A DNA stretch of 5,046 nucleotides from an uncultured Spartobacteria bacterium (GCA_937901895.1 CALGTD010000144.1:1-5046), one strand, 5' to 3'. Numbered from the stretch's first letter, positions 1 through 4,948 are shown. Translations and numbers: made by a program. The notes: generated from the letters alone by a model not told the origin.

Positions 1-558
1 ATGGGCCAGCTTTTCGCCGAGCAATTCGGGCTGGTGATTGCGCGAGACGAAGTCGCCTTTGAGGCATTCGAACAGGGTCAGATCCAGCCCCTCGACCCGC
101 TTGGCCCGTTCCCGGCGTCTGACGAACAGCGGGAAGCCGTCATTTCCTGCGAGATATTCGCGGATCGAGGCGACCGGATCGGGGACCACGATGCGCAGGA
201 CGCCGCCGGGCCGGAGCACGCGGTGGCATTCGGACAGCACGCGCGGAAACCGATACATCGAAATATGCTCGAAGGTGTGGCTGGCGTAGATCGCCTCAAC
301 GGTTTCGTCATCGAGCGGGAAGCCGTCGAACTCGTGGAAGTCGGCGACGATGTCTCCCCGGTCGGGGTCGATATCGACGGTAAGCCATTTGTCGTCGGGC
401 TTGGTCCATGCCGCACCGGGGCCGAGATGCAGCTTGTAGGGCGGGCTGGTGAAAGCCGCCTCACGGGTCTTTGTGATAGGTCGCGGCCGGCGAGTGACGG
501 ACCATGCGATGCGGGCCGGGCCGAGGTCGAGCCGACCGCTTTTCAGGAAGCGCAGCAT
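1..558 (-). CDS. SAM-dependent methyltransferase, COG4627-like (partial, C-terminus outside window)
   Basis: Reading the minus strand from ATG at 558 gives 186 codons without a stop, leaving the window at position 1. The protein has a class I methyltransferase layout: a SAM-binding glycine loop KLHLGPG (about residues 42-48), then WLTVDIDP with the acidic end of strand 2 (58-65), DIVADF (69-74), the motif IYASHTFEHI (90-99) and the post-helix strand RVLRPGGVLRIVVPD (113-127). The combination 'ASHxxEH...LRPGG' is typical of small predicted methyltransferases in LPS and capsule loci and in phage cargo; the substrate cannot be told. The start is constrained because an in-frame TAG lies at 568-570, four codons upstream. 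No clear Shine-Dalgarno precedes the ATG. It is divergent from the lysis cassette, with 47 bases between them. The family call is firm; the biological role is inferred. Confidence 0.82.
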   Translation of the reverse strand, partial: MLRFLKSGRLDLGPARIAWSVTRRPRPITKTREAAFTSPPYKLHLGPGAAWTKPDDKWLTVDIDPDRGDIVADFHEFDGFPLDDETVEAIYASHTFEHISMYRFPRVLSECHRVLRPGGVLRIVVPDPVASIREYLAGNDGFPLFVRRRERAKRVEGLDLTLFECLKGDFVSRNHQPELLGEKLAH

Positions 559-591
559 CAGGCCACACTAACGGCCGTGCATCTCTGCTGC

Positions 592-598
592 AAGGAGG
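592..598 (+). promoter_or_regulatory. Strong ribosome binding site AAGGAGG
   Basis: AAGGAGG, a near-perfect anti-SD complement, sits 7 bases before the ATG at 606. It is among the best ribosome binding sites in the window. It serves a 19-codon mini-gene rather than a full-length protein, and so may load ribosomes onto the whole coupled lysis cassette. Confidence 0.7.
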
Positions 599-605
599 TC
601 CTTCC

Positions 606-665
606 ATGACCAACGGCAACACCACGCAGAACCGCGTCATCATGGAGAGCACCCGCCATGCCTGA
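606..665 (+). CDS. 19-residue leader-like mini-gene at head of lysis cassette
   Basis: ATG at 606 to TGA at 663-665 encodes a hydrophilic 19-residue peptide (MTNGNTTQNRVIMESTRHA) with no recognisable domain. The case for translation is the AAGGAGG site 7 bases upstream and the 8-base overlap with the next gene (ATG at 658), an arrangement expected for translational coupling. It may be a leader peptide that tunes expression of the downstream membrane protein. Alternatively it may be the remnant of a longer gene, or the SD may help initiation at 642 or 658. The next gene also has its own weaker site, GGAGAG at 644-649, inside this mini-gene. No function can be assigned to the peptide itself. 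Confidence 0.45.
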   Translation: MTNGNTTQNRVIMESTRHA

Positions 666-987
666 CTCCGACAACAACGCCTCACAGTCCGAAACAGTCC
701 GCATCATTGCGGAACAGCTGTTCGAAACGTGGGAGCGCAAGCAAGCACGCGAGGCGAAGGAAGCCCGGCGCTGGTTTGGCGGCAACATCGGCAGCTTCAT
801 CGGCGCTCTGGCCATCGTTGTCAGTGCCATCGTGGCGGGTGCCCGGACACACAACCTGGCCTCGGATGCGCACGAACGCTCCCTGCGCAACGAGACGGCC
901 ATCGCCACGCTGAAGGCTGACAACAGCGACCGTCTCGCTCGGATCGAAACGAAGATCGACCTCATTATGGCGAGCCCCGTGAAATGA
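658..987 (+). CDS. Single-span membrane protein of lysis cassette (holin-like candidate)
   Basis: A protein of 109 residues. The N-terminal 40 residues are hydrophilic and strongly basic just before the membrane segment (R27, K28, R31, K34, R37, R38). One transmembrane helix follows at about 44-62 (start NIGSFIGALAIVV). The C-terminal part (about 67-104) is helical with hydrophobic heptad-like spacing (I82, L85, L93, I96, I100, I103), suggesting a coiled coil. The basic flank predicts the N-terminus in the cytoplasm and the C-terminus in the periplasm. Directly upstream of the endolysin and overlapping it by ATGA, it is most likely a holin, antiholin or other lysis regulator. The single span and periplasmic helical tail recall class III holins, but i-spanins share this topology. 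GGAGAG at 644-649 is its likely ribosome binding site. Function is inferred from position and topology. Confidence 0.7.
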   Translation: MPDSDNNASQSETVRIIAEQLFETWERKQAREAKEARRWFGGNIGSFIGALAIVVSAIVAGARTHNLASDAHERSLRNETAIATLKADNSDRLARIETKIDLIMASPVK

Positions 988-1574
988 CCGACCCACGCAA
1001 GCCCTACGCCGATGCGCTCCGCTCCGCCGGGCTCGACTTCAACCGCCCCGGCGTTGTGGCGGCGTTCGATGCCATGCTCGACAAGGCTGGCGTGCCCCGT
1101 GCTGCTCCCGAGGGGCTGACGATCAGCGACGCCGGTATCCAGCTGATCAAGCGCTTCGAAGGGCTGGAGCTCCGCGCCTATCCAGATCCCGGCACGGGCG
1201 GCAAGCCCTGGACGATTGGCGTCGGCACTACGGTTTATCCGAGCGGGCAGGCGGTAAAGCCTGGCGACATCATCACGGAAGCGCAGGCGGAAGAATACCT
1301 TCGCCACGATCTCGCGCGGTTCGAAGCGGCGGTGAACAAGTTGACCGGCGGCGTGGCAACACAGGGCCAGTTCGATGCGCTGGTCTCTTGGTTTTACAAT
1401 GTCGGAACGGACGCAGCCCGTCACTCGACCCTGCTGCGAAAGCATAACGAGGGCGACTATGACGGAGCGGCAAAAGAGTTCGGGCGCTGGGTCAACGCAG
1501 GGGGAAGAAAGCTGACCGGGCTTGTGCGCCGTCGAGCGGCCGAAGCTCAAATGTATCGGGCGGGCACGCCATGA
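984..1574 (+). CDS. Endolysin, GH24 (T4-type) lysozyme
   Basis: A 196-residue muramidase that cleaves the MurNAc-GlcNAc bond of peptidoglycan at the end of the phage cycle. The GH24 core begins near residue 47. The catalytic triad of T4 lysozyme (E11, D20, T26) is matched by E59 in KRFEGLEL, D68 in AYPDPG and T77 in PWTIGVGTT. The downstream segments 'ITEAQAEEYLRHDL' (about 96-110) and 'QGQFDALVSWFYNVG' (about 127-141) are typical of the family. Residues 1-42 form a short hydrophilic extension, probably helical, which is not a signal peptide or SAR anchor. Export should therefore depend on a conventional holin. The His that usually follows the IGxG motif (T4 H31) is Thr82 here. The ATG overlaps the preceding TGA (ATGA at 984-987), so translation is probably coupled. 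Confidence 0.93.
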   Translation: MTDPRKPYADALRSAGLDFNRPGVVAAFDAMLDKAGVPRAAPEGLTISDAGIQLIKRFEGLELRAYPDPGTGGKPWTIGVGTTVYPSGQAVKPGDIITEAQAEEYLRHDLARFEAAVNKLTGGVATQGQFDALVSWFYNVGTDAARHSTLLRKHNEGDYDGAAKEFGRWVNAGGRKLTGLVRRRAAEAQMYRAGTP

Positions 1575-1843
1575 GCCCGCGCGGTCGCATACCCTATCTG
1601 CCTATCGTGGTCGCGTTCTGCGTCGCGGCGATCTTCGGCTACGCGGTGTTCTCTTATTGGGCTGTGTTCATCGCCCGCGACGCCACCATGACCGGCGACG
1701 TGATCGGCACATGGAAGTCGTTCGCAGTCCTGGCTTTCGGGTTCTGGCTCGGCAGTTCGAGCGGGGGAAAGGCCAAGGACGAAGGCGAACCGACGATGGT
1801 CCAGCCTGCCGATGAACCCGTGCCAGTGGAGGAAAAGCCATGA
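1571..1843 (+). CDS. Phage holin-type protein, two membrane spans
   Basis: A 90-residue protein with two hydrophobic helices, about 10-34 (LPIVVAFCVAAIFGYAVF) and 44-61 (ending AVLAFGFWLG). They are joined by a short loop containing R36 and D37, and followed by a charged, proline-rich tail of about 28 residues. The motif FWLGSSSGGKAK at the end of the second helix resembles the 'GSS' ending seen in many small holin-like phage proteins. Its size, topology and position between the endolysin and i-spanin genes (ATGA overlaps on both sides) make it the strongest holin candidate in the window. If it is the holin, the single-span protein at 658-987 could be an antiholin or partner. No strong Shine-Dalgarno precedes the ATG, so expression probably relies on coupling to the endolysin gene. 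Confidence 0.75.
   Translation: MSPRGRIPYLPIVVAFCVAAIFGYAVFSYWAVFIARDATMTGDVIGTWKSFAVLAFGFWLGSSSGGKAKDEGEPTMVQPADEPVPVEEKP
1827..1833 (+). promoter_or_regulatory. Ribosome binding site TGGAGGA of the i-spanin gene
   Basis: TGGAGGA lies 6 bases before the ATG at 1840, inside the 3' end of the holin-type gene. It supports ATG 1840 as the start and gives the i-spanin its own ribosome loading in addition to the ATGA coupling. Confidence 0.6.
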
Positions 1844-2157
1844 CCTGGCTTGCCATTCGCACCTTCCTCGGCGGCATTCCCCGCTGGGCATGGATCGCGC
1901 TCGCCATCGTCATCGCCGCCATTGCGTTCGGCATCTGGCTTTCGGGCGAGAAGCAAAAGGCCGTGGAGGCCGACAGGAGCGCCGGGAAGGCCGAAGCGGT
2001 ATCGACGGCCCGCACGGCCGATGAAGCGGCCCACGGGGCAGCACAGGGCAAATCAGAGGACATTGAACATGGGAACGAACAGGCCCGGGAAGCTGCTCGC
2101 GGCAGCGACGATCCCCTCGCTGACGCGCTACGCTCTCTTAGAGGGCGCGAGGAGTAG
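1840..2157 (+). CDS. Rz-like inner-membrane spanin (i-spanin)
   Basis: A 105-residue protein with one N-terminal membrane anchor (about 16-34, RWAWIALAIVIAAIAFGIW) followed by a hydrophilic, Ala/Glu/Arg/Lys-rich region (about 36-100) that should be helical and periplasmic. This is the classic i-spanin layout. With an outer-membrane lipoprotein partner it bridges the periplasm and fuses the membranes in the last step of lysis. It follows the endolysin and holin genes, and a lipoprotein gene of o-spanin type lies downstream at 2671, as expected of a spanin pair. Primary sequence is poorly conserved in spanins, so the call rests on topology and position. Its 3' end overlaps the 3' end of the antisense HNH gene by 20 bases. 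Its last two codons (GAG GAG) are part of a repeat flanking that gene, and the original C-terminus may have been a few residues longer. Confidence 0.75.
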   Translation: MTWLAIRTFLGGIPRWAWIALAIVIAAIAFGIWLSGEKQKAVEADRSAGKAEAVSTARTADEAAHGAAQGKSEDIEHGNEQAREAARGSDDPLADALRSLRGREE

Positions 2158-2689
2158 TCTCCAAGCGAAGTTCCGCCGCCTTCCTCGCCGTCACTGCTGA
2201 GGTAAGGTCATGGAAATAGCCAAGCAGATACTCCCGCTTGCGGATGCGGATGCGGGCCACCCATTGCCCACGCCGGTTGTTCCAATGAACCCCCGGCGTT
2301 CCGCTTCTGTTGTCCCGCCTTCGGGATCGATTGAGAGCGTTTTCTGCGGCCACAATGTTTCGCAAGTTCGCGAGACGATTGTCGGTTCGCGATCGATTGA
2401 TGTGGTCGATTTGCTCGGGATCCGTACCGTGAGCAAGCTTCCAAACAATGCGGTGCACGGGGAAGGCTCGGGTAAAAATCGTTGTATAGTAATATCCGGT
2501 CGAAATCAGATGCCCAACCGGTTTTCCTGCGTTCTTGGCGTTCCACAGGGCGGCGGACTCCCTGCGGCTTCGGGTTCCCGTTTGCTGAAACATCCACGCC
2601 GGTCGATCGCGCCAAGTAAGCTTCCCGGTGAGCGGTTCATAGTTAAACAATCGCTTGAGGAGGCGATGAGATGGTAAAACCCTTGCCAC
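2138..2689 (-). CDS. HNH endonuclease with C-terminal AP2-type DNA-binding domain (homing-endonuclease-like)
   Basis: A 183-residue protein. An N-terminal segment (about 8-30, HRLLKRLFNYEPLTGKLTWR) is typical of phage HNH/AP2 proteins. It is followed by an HNH_3-type nuclease core: VHRIVWKLAHG (78-88), IDHINRSRTDNRLANLR (94-110) and N117/N120, with H79, H96, N104 and N108 as likely metal or fold residues. An AP2-like three-strand DNA-binding domain follows, SGTPGVHWNNRRGQW through LGYF (about 129-159). Such genes are usually free-standing homing endonucleases that cut alleles lacking them and spread by repair. The start is GTG 2689, since an in-frame TAA lies at 2699-2701. The Shine-Dalgarno is poor (GGAG only 1 base before), so TTG at codon 14 is an alternative. 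It lies antisense between the two spanin genes, overlapping both ends, and looks lower in GC than its neighbours, consistent with later arrival. Confidence 0.88.
   Translation of the reverse strand: MARVLPSHRLLKRLFNYEPLTGKLTWRDRPAWMFQQTGTRSRRESAALWNAKNAGKPVGHLISTGYYYTTIFTRAFPVHRIVWKLAHGTDPEQIDHINRSRTDNRLANLRNIVAAENALNRSRRRDNRSGTPGVHWNNRRGQWVARIRIRKREYLLGYFHDLTSAVTARKAAELRLETTPRAL
2149..2662. repeat. GAGGAG direct repeat flanking the HNH insertion
   Basis: GAGGAG occurs at 2149-2154, as the last two sense codons of the i-spanin gene, and again at 2657-2662, just upstream of the o-spanin start. Both copies are in the same relation to the downstream frame. Collapsing the two copies gives an i-spanin ending E-E-A-M-R-W-stop, with the stop (TAA 2675-2677) overlapping the o-spanin ATG at 2671. 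That is the overlap often seen in Rz/Rz1 pairs. The repeat is short, so the insertion boundary is inferred rather than proved. Confidence 0.4.
2657..2663 (+). promoter_or_regulatory. Ribosome binding site GAGGAGG of the o-spanin gene
   Basis: GAGGAGG lies 7 bases before ATG 2671. A second ATG at 2666 is only 2 bases from this site and would be read for three codons before a stop, so the site fixes 2671 as the o-spanin start. Confidence 0.65.
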
Positions 2690-2973
2690 GCTCCAAGATT
2701 ATCCTATTTCTTCCTCTATTGGTAGTCCTAGCAGCCTGCGAGCCGAAACGGATCGAACTCGTTAAGCCGCCGGTCGCGCTGACCGCATGCGCCGATGAAC
2801 CCGTTGCGCCGGACCTCCCGGCTGTGGACTGGACCTCGGTCGAGACCGCGCGGCCGATACAGGCGAACCGCGATGACCTGACGCTCGACTATATCCTCGC
2901 GCTGCGTTCGGCAGGGGGGGATTGTTCGGCGGACGTTGCCGGCATCAAGGCGTGGAGCGACGGGCTAGAATAA
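2671..2973 (+). CDS. Rz1-like outer-membrane lipoprotein (o-spanin)
   Basis: A 100-residue protein with a lipoprotein signal: a basic N-region (K3, R7, K9), a hydrophobic core (about 10-22, IILFLPLLVVLAA) and lipobox L-A-A-C with the modified cysteine at C23. Glu at +2, rather than Asp, predicts Lol transport to the outer membrane. The mature part of about 78 residues starts with a proline- and charge-containing stretch and ends in a predicted helix (DDLTLDYILALRSAGGDC...KAWSDGLE). It would pair with the i-spanin encoded at 1840-2157 to fuse the membranes. It is larger and less proline-rich than lambda Rz1 but fits a stand-alone o-spanin. GAGGAGG at 2657-2663 supports the start. The antisense HNH gene overlaps its first 19 bases, so reading the two genes involves opposed transcripts. 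Confidence 0.75.
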   Translation: MVKPLPRSKIILFLPLLVVLAACEPKRIELVKPPVALTACADEPVAPDLPAVDWTSVETARPIQANRDDLTLDYILALRSAGGDCSADVAGIKAWSDGLE

Positions 2974-2982
2974 CCCCCGCCC

Positions 2983-3011
2983 TTCATTTCGCGGCCCGTA
3001 GCGTGTAGACT
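2983..3011 (+). promoter_or_regulatory. Weak sigma70-like promoter candidate upstream of polymerase gene
   Basis: TTCATT (2983-2988) and TAGACT (3006-3011) are separated by 17 bases and lie in the 60-base gap between the o-spanin and polymerase genes. Each hexamer matches the consensus only partly. The position would give the polymerase gene its own transcription in the lysogen, independent of late lysis transcription. No terminator hairpin is visible in the gap. Confidence 0.2.
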
Positions 3012-3033
3012 TCGCCTTTGCGAGGGGGGCGGC

Positions 3034-4338
3034 ATGGGCGAGATACAGATATTGCGCCGAGTGGCGTTCGGGGCGTTCCTGATCGCGCTCTACCTGAACG
3101 CCGGCATCACGTTCGACGGGCGATACTTCCCCGGCGTTGTCGCGACCGCCACGGGGCTCGTTCTGGCCGCGCTCGTAATCCCGAGCGAAGGGGCGGTCAA
3201 AAAGGCCGTCATCCTGCTCGCCGCCGTGTCCGCGTGGACGCCCACCATCCTCCTGTCGCCCGCTCCCTCGTATTTTCTCGGCGAACACCTGATCTCCCTC
3301 GCCAACCTCGCGGCGAGCACGGTGATCGCCTATGCCGTGTTCCGCGAGGCTATCACCATCCCGGCGGCGACAATGCACCGGGCGGCGACCGCGTTAACCG
3401 GCATTCTGCTGATCGTGGCGATTCTCGAAATCTACACCCCGTTCCGCGATCTCGTGGATGCGTTCCGGGTCTCGTTTTACGAGGGCGGATTCATCTATCA
3501 GGGCGTCGAGCGCGACGTTCGCATCGCCGGGAAGATACGGCCCACGGGCTTTACCCAGGAGCCCTCGCATTTCGCCAAGGGCCTTTCGGTCGCCCTGACG
3601 GCCGCGATCCTCACCAGCACGAGCCGCCTGCGATACTGGTATGGCGGGGCGGGGTGGTTGCTCGCGGTGTTCCTCGCCGGCAGCCCGACGCTTCTTCTCG
3701 CCCCCGCCGTGATCGCGCTGGTGCATATCTTCAAGACGCGCCGCAATGTCACCGGGATGCTCCTGAGGGCCGCCATCATATTCGTGCCCATATTGAGCCT
3801 CGCGCTGCTTGAGCAAATCGCCGCCATGCTCCCGTTCGCCCGCGCGCAGGCCATTGCGATGGGAGAGGACACCAGCACGATAACGCGTTCGATCGGTCCG
3901 GTGCTGATCGCATGGAATGTCTGGCTCGAATATCCGATAGCCGGGGCCGGGATAGGCGGCCGCGAGTTGGTGACGGATGTCGTGATCGACGTTTACCGGC
4001 AGTTCCCCGGTTATTGGATCGGGCGGCTGACGGGAGCGAACGAGGGTTATGCCGGATGGGGCAACGCCTTTTTCGAGATACCGGCCTATTCGGGGCTTGT
4101 TTGCGGAGCGTTCATCCTGCCCGCGCTCTACCGGAGCCTGAAAGTGTTCGGGGGCTCGTCGTTGCTGGCGTTCGGCATGTTCTTTCTCGTGTTCAACTTC
4201 GATTCGGGATTCGTGTCGCAGCGCCCGTGGGGGTATTTTGGGCTAATTATCGCAGTGGCGGCCGTTTCGTGGCGGATCGTGCCGACGCCTGTTGCCGTAA
4301 GAGCAAGACGATCTCCGCGATCATCTACCACACGATAA
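3034..4338 (+). CDS. Multi-span membrane protein, O-antigen/polysaccharide polymerase-like (Wzy/ligase superfamily)
   Basis: A 434-residue, highly hydrophobic protein with roughly 10-12 predicted membrane spans, starting at about 8-24, 32-50, 57-78, 85-103 and 117-133. The fifth span is followed by a larger extracytoplasmic loop (about 134-182) ending in RPTGFTQEPSHFAK (169-182). An 'R-P-x-G-x-x-x-E-P-S-x-x-x' element in a periplasmic loop is characteristic of O-antigen polymerases and related exopolysaccharide polymerases, and the length is normal for Wzy. A second loop (about 308-347) carries Arg and aromatic residues. Such proteins join or ligate lipid-linked sugar units on the periplasmic face. 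G-rich GAGG at 3022-3025 sits 8 bases before the ATG. It follows the lysis cassette in the same direction, suggesting prophage cargo that changes host O-antigen. Wzy and WaaL ligases cannot be separated by eye; another multi-span polysaccharide protein is possible. Confidence 0.62.
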   Translation: MGEIQILRRVAFGAFLIALYLNAGITFDGRYFPGVVATATGLVLAALVIPSEGAVKKAVILLAAVSAWTPTILLSPAPSYFLGEHLISLANLAASTVIAYAVFREAITIPAATMHRAATALTGILLIVAILEIYTPFRDLVDAFRVSFYEGGFIYQGVERDVRIAGKIRPTGFTQEPSHFAKGLSVALTAAILTSTSRLRYWYGGAGWLLAVFLAGSPTLLLAPAVIALVHIFKTRRNVTGMLLRAAIIFVPILSLALLEQIAAMLPFARAQAIAMGEDTSTITRSIGPVLIAWNVWLEYPIAGAGIGGRELVTDVVIDVYRQFPGYWIGRLTGANEGYAGWGNAFFEIPAYSGLVCGAFILPALYRSLKVFGGSSLLAFGMFFLVFNFDSGFVSQRPWGYFGLIIAVAAVSWRIVPTPVAVRARRSPRSSTTR

Positions 4339-4405
4339 CGAACAGGGCGAAAGCAATCAGGGCGGCGTAGCGACCATGCGAGCTTGCGGGGTCAATGCCC
4401 GGCAA
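4325..4405 (-). CDS. Tiny single-span membrane peptide (doubtful)
   Basis: A minus-strand frame opening with TTG at 4405 encodes 26 residues, ending in one hydrophobic helix (YAALIAFALFVIVW) directly before TAG. It overlaps the stop of the minus-strand fragment at 4392-4500 by a few bases, which would permit coupled translation. It also overlaps the 3' end of the polymerase gene in the convergent direction. The non-ATG start and small size make this uncertain. It is listed because the hydrophobic run and gene-end overlap are suggestive. Confidence 0.2.
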   Translation of the reverse strand: MPGIDPASSHGRYAALIAFALFVIVW

Positions 4406-4500
4406 TCGCGCGCTGCATCCATTCGGACGCGGGCACGTTCTCGGCTGCAACGTAGAGCTGCCCACCCTCGAAAGGCTCGCGGCTCCACTTGCGGATGTTG
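4392..4500 (-). pseudogene. C-terminal remnant of an unrecognised gene
   Basis: The minus-strand frame ending at TGA 4392-4394 encodes a coding-like tail of about 35 residues (NIRKWSREPFEGGQLYVAAE, then NVPASEWMQRAIAGH). I do not recognise the family. The frame stays open upstream to about 4592, but above about 4510 it is antisense to a P63C-domain coding region, so that extension is probably not native. No credible start codon with a ribosome binding site is present. I read it as the 3' end of a gene whose 5' part was removed by a rearrangement near 4500-4540. A short intact gene starting at TTG 4592 is the alternative. Confidence 0.35.
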
Positions 4501-4857
4501 CCGTATAAACGGCTGAAAACAGCAGCCGAGGCTGAAGGGGCCCATTTGCCCGTCTTTCTAGCCTCCCAGAACCTTAAACGATTTATCTCCAATGACTTAG
4601 AGGACGGGCCCCTTCAGCCGATCGTCTATAAGACGGGTAGCGCAATTGTCACCGGCTATGCCGCCGAGGCACTGCCTGAAATCTGCAATGTCTGGCTCCG
4701 CGCGCGAGAGGCCGGTGCTCTAAACAGGCAACAAGCTGACCGGGCCCAAGCCGCGGAGATTCTCGTGCGCGGCTTGGCCGAGGTCGGCATCATTGCACTG
4801 GTTGACGAGGCGACCGGCTACCAGGACACGCGTGACCATTTGGAGTTCAAGTTCTAA
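4489..4857 (+). pseudogene. P63C-domain phage protein, truncated at both ends
   Basis: The frame from TTG 4489 (or ATG 4495) encodes 122 residues. Residues 19-36 (HLPVFLASQNLKRFISND), 56-76 (GYAAEALPEICNVWLRAREA) and 91-112 (EILVRGLAEVGIIALVDEA, then TGYQ) match the signature of the P63C domain, a phage protein domain of unknown function. Complete members usually have an N-terminal part with a 'VLEDGTR' and 'ALG' type segment and continue well over 100 residues past 'DEATGYQ'. Here the similarity starts only at about residue 19 (near 4543), and the protein ends ten residues after TGYQ. No frame downstream resumes the family. Neither possible start has a good ribosome binding site, and an in-frame TAG lies at 4453-4455. 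It is most likely a decayed gene fragment, less likely a short functional variant. Confidence 0.65.
4530..4619. repeat. 14-bp perfect inverted repeat inside P63C fragment
   Basis: GGCTGAAGGGGCCC at 4530-4543 is the exact reverse complement of GGGCCCCTTCAGCC at 4606-4619. The arms are separated by 62 relatively AT-rich bases. The right arm can also pair in part with GCCCGTC at 4548-4554 (its GACGGGC is at 4603-4609), and AAGACGGG at 4630-4637 matches CCCGTCTT at 4549-4556, so alternative folds are possible. There is no T-run after the right arm, which argues against a simple terminator. Confidence 0.75.
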
Positions 4858-4943
4858 GCTGCCAGGCTGGATTTTGAACTGAACCGAATGGCGGTGCGGC
4901 TACCACCTTCACGCAGATAGCGTGCCAGGAATCCTATCGGCAA
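4854..4943 (-). other. Short unrecognised open frame in inter-fragment segment
   Basis: A minus-strand frame from TTG 4943 to TAG 4854-4856 encodes 29 residues (LPIGFLARYLREGGSRTAIR, then FSSKSSLAA). The frame is open back to TGA at 4971-4973. The composition looks protein-like, but I cannot assign a family and no ribosome binding site is evident. It occupies the stretch between the truncated P63C gene and the truncated acyltransferase, and may be the tail of a third fragment or chance. Confidence 0.2.
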
Positions 4944-4948
4944 GCGCT

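Noticed and set aside
1..609. Long plus-strand open frame of about 200 codons at the left edge
   Set aside because: It is antisense to the methyltransferase, whose motifs are unambiguous; the plus frame shows no domain and is open because of high GC.
558..1550. 330-codon minus-strand open frame
   Set aside because: It runs opposite the membrane protein and the endolysin, both clearly coding on plus; its composition (Arg, Ala and Ser rich) is that of a shadow frame.
1850..2200. Possible Rz1 nested in the i-spanin gene in another frame
   Set aside because: The alternative frame has no lipobox or signal peptide; the lipoprotein with LAAC at 2671-2973 is the better o-spanin.
2210..2677. 155-codon plus-strand frame across the HNH region
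   Set aside because: It is antisense to the HNH core with conserved motifs. Only its last few codons are of interest, as the inferred ancestral end of the i-spanin.
2138..2689. Group I intron carrying the HNH gene
   Set aside because: The element lies between two genes rather than inside one, and the HNH gene is antisense; no intron core could be recognised by eye.
3018..3812. 264-codon plus-strand frame overlapping the polymerase gene
   Set aside because: Arg/Pro/Gly-rich low-complexity product typical of an out-of-frame reading; the 434-codon frame has coherent membrane helices and a ribosome binding site.
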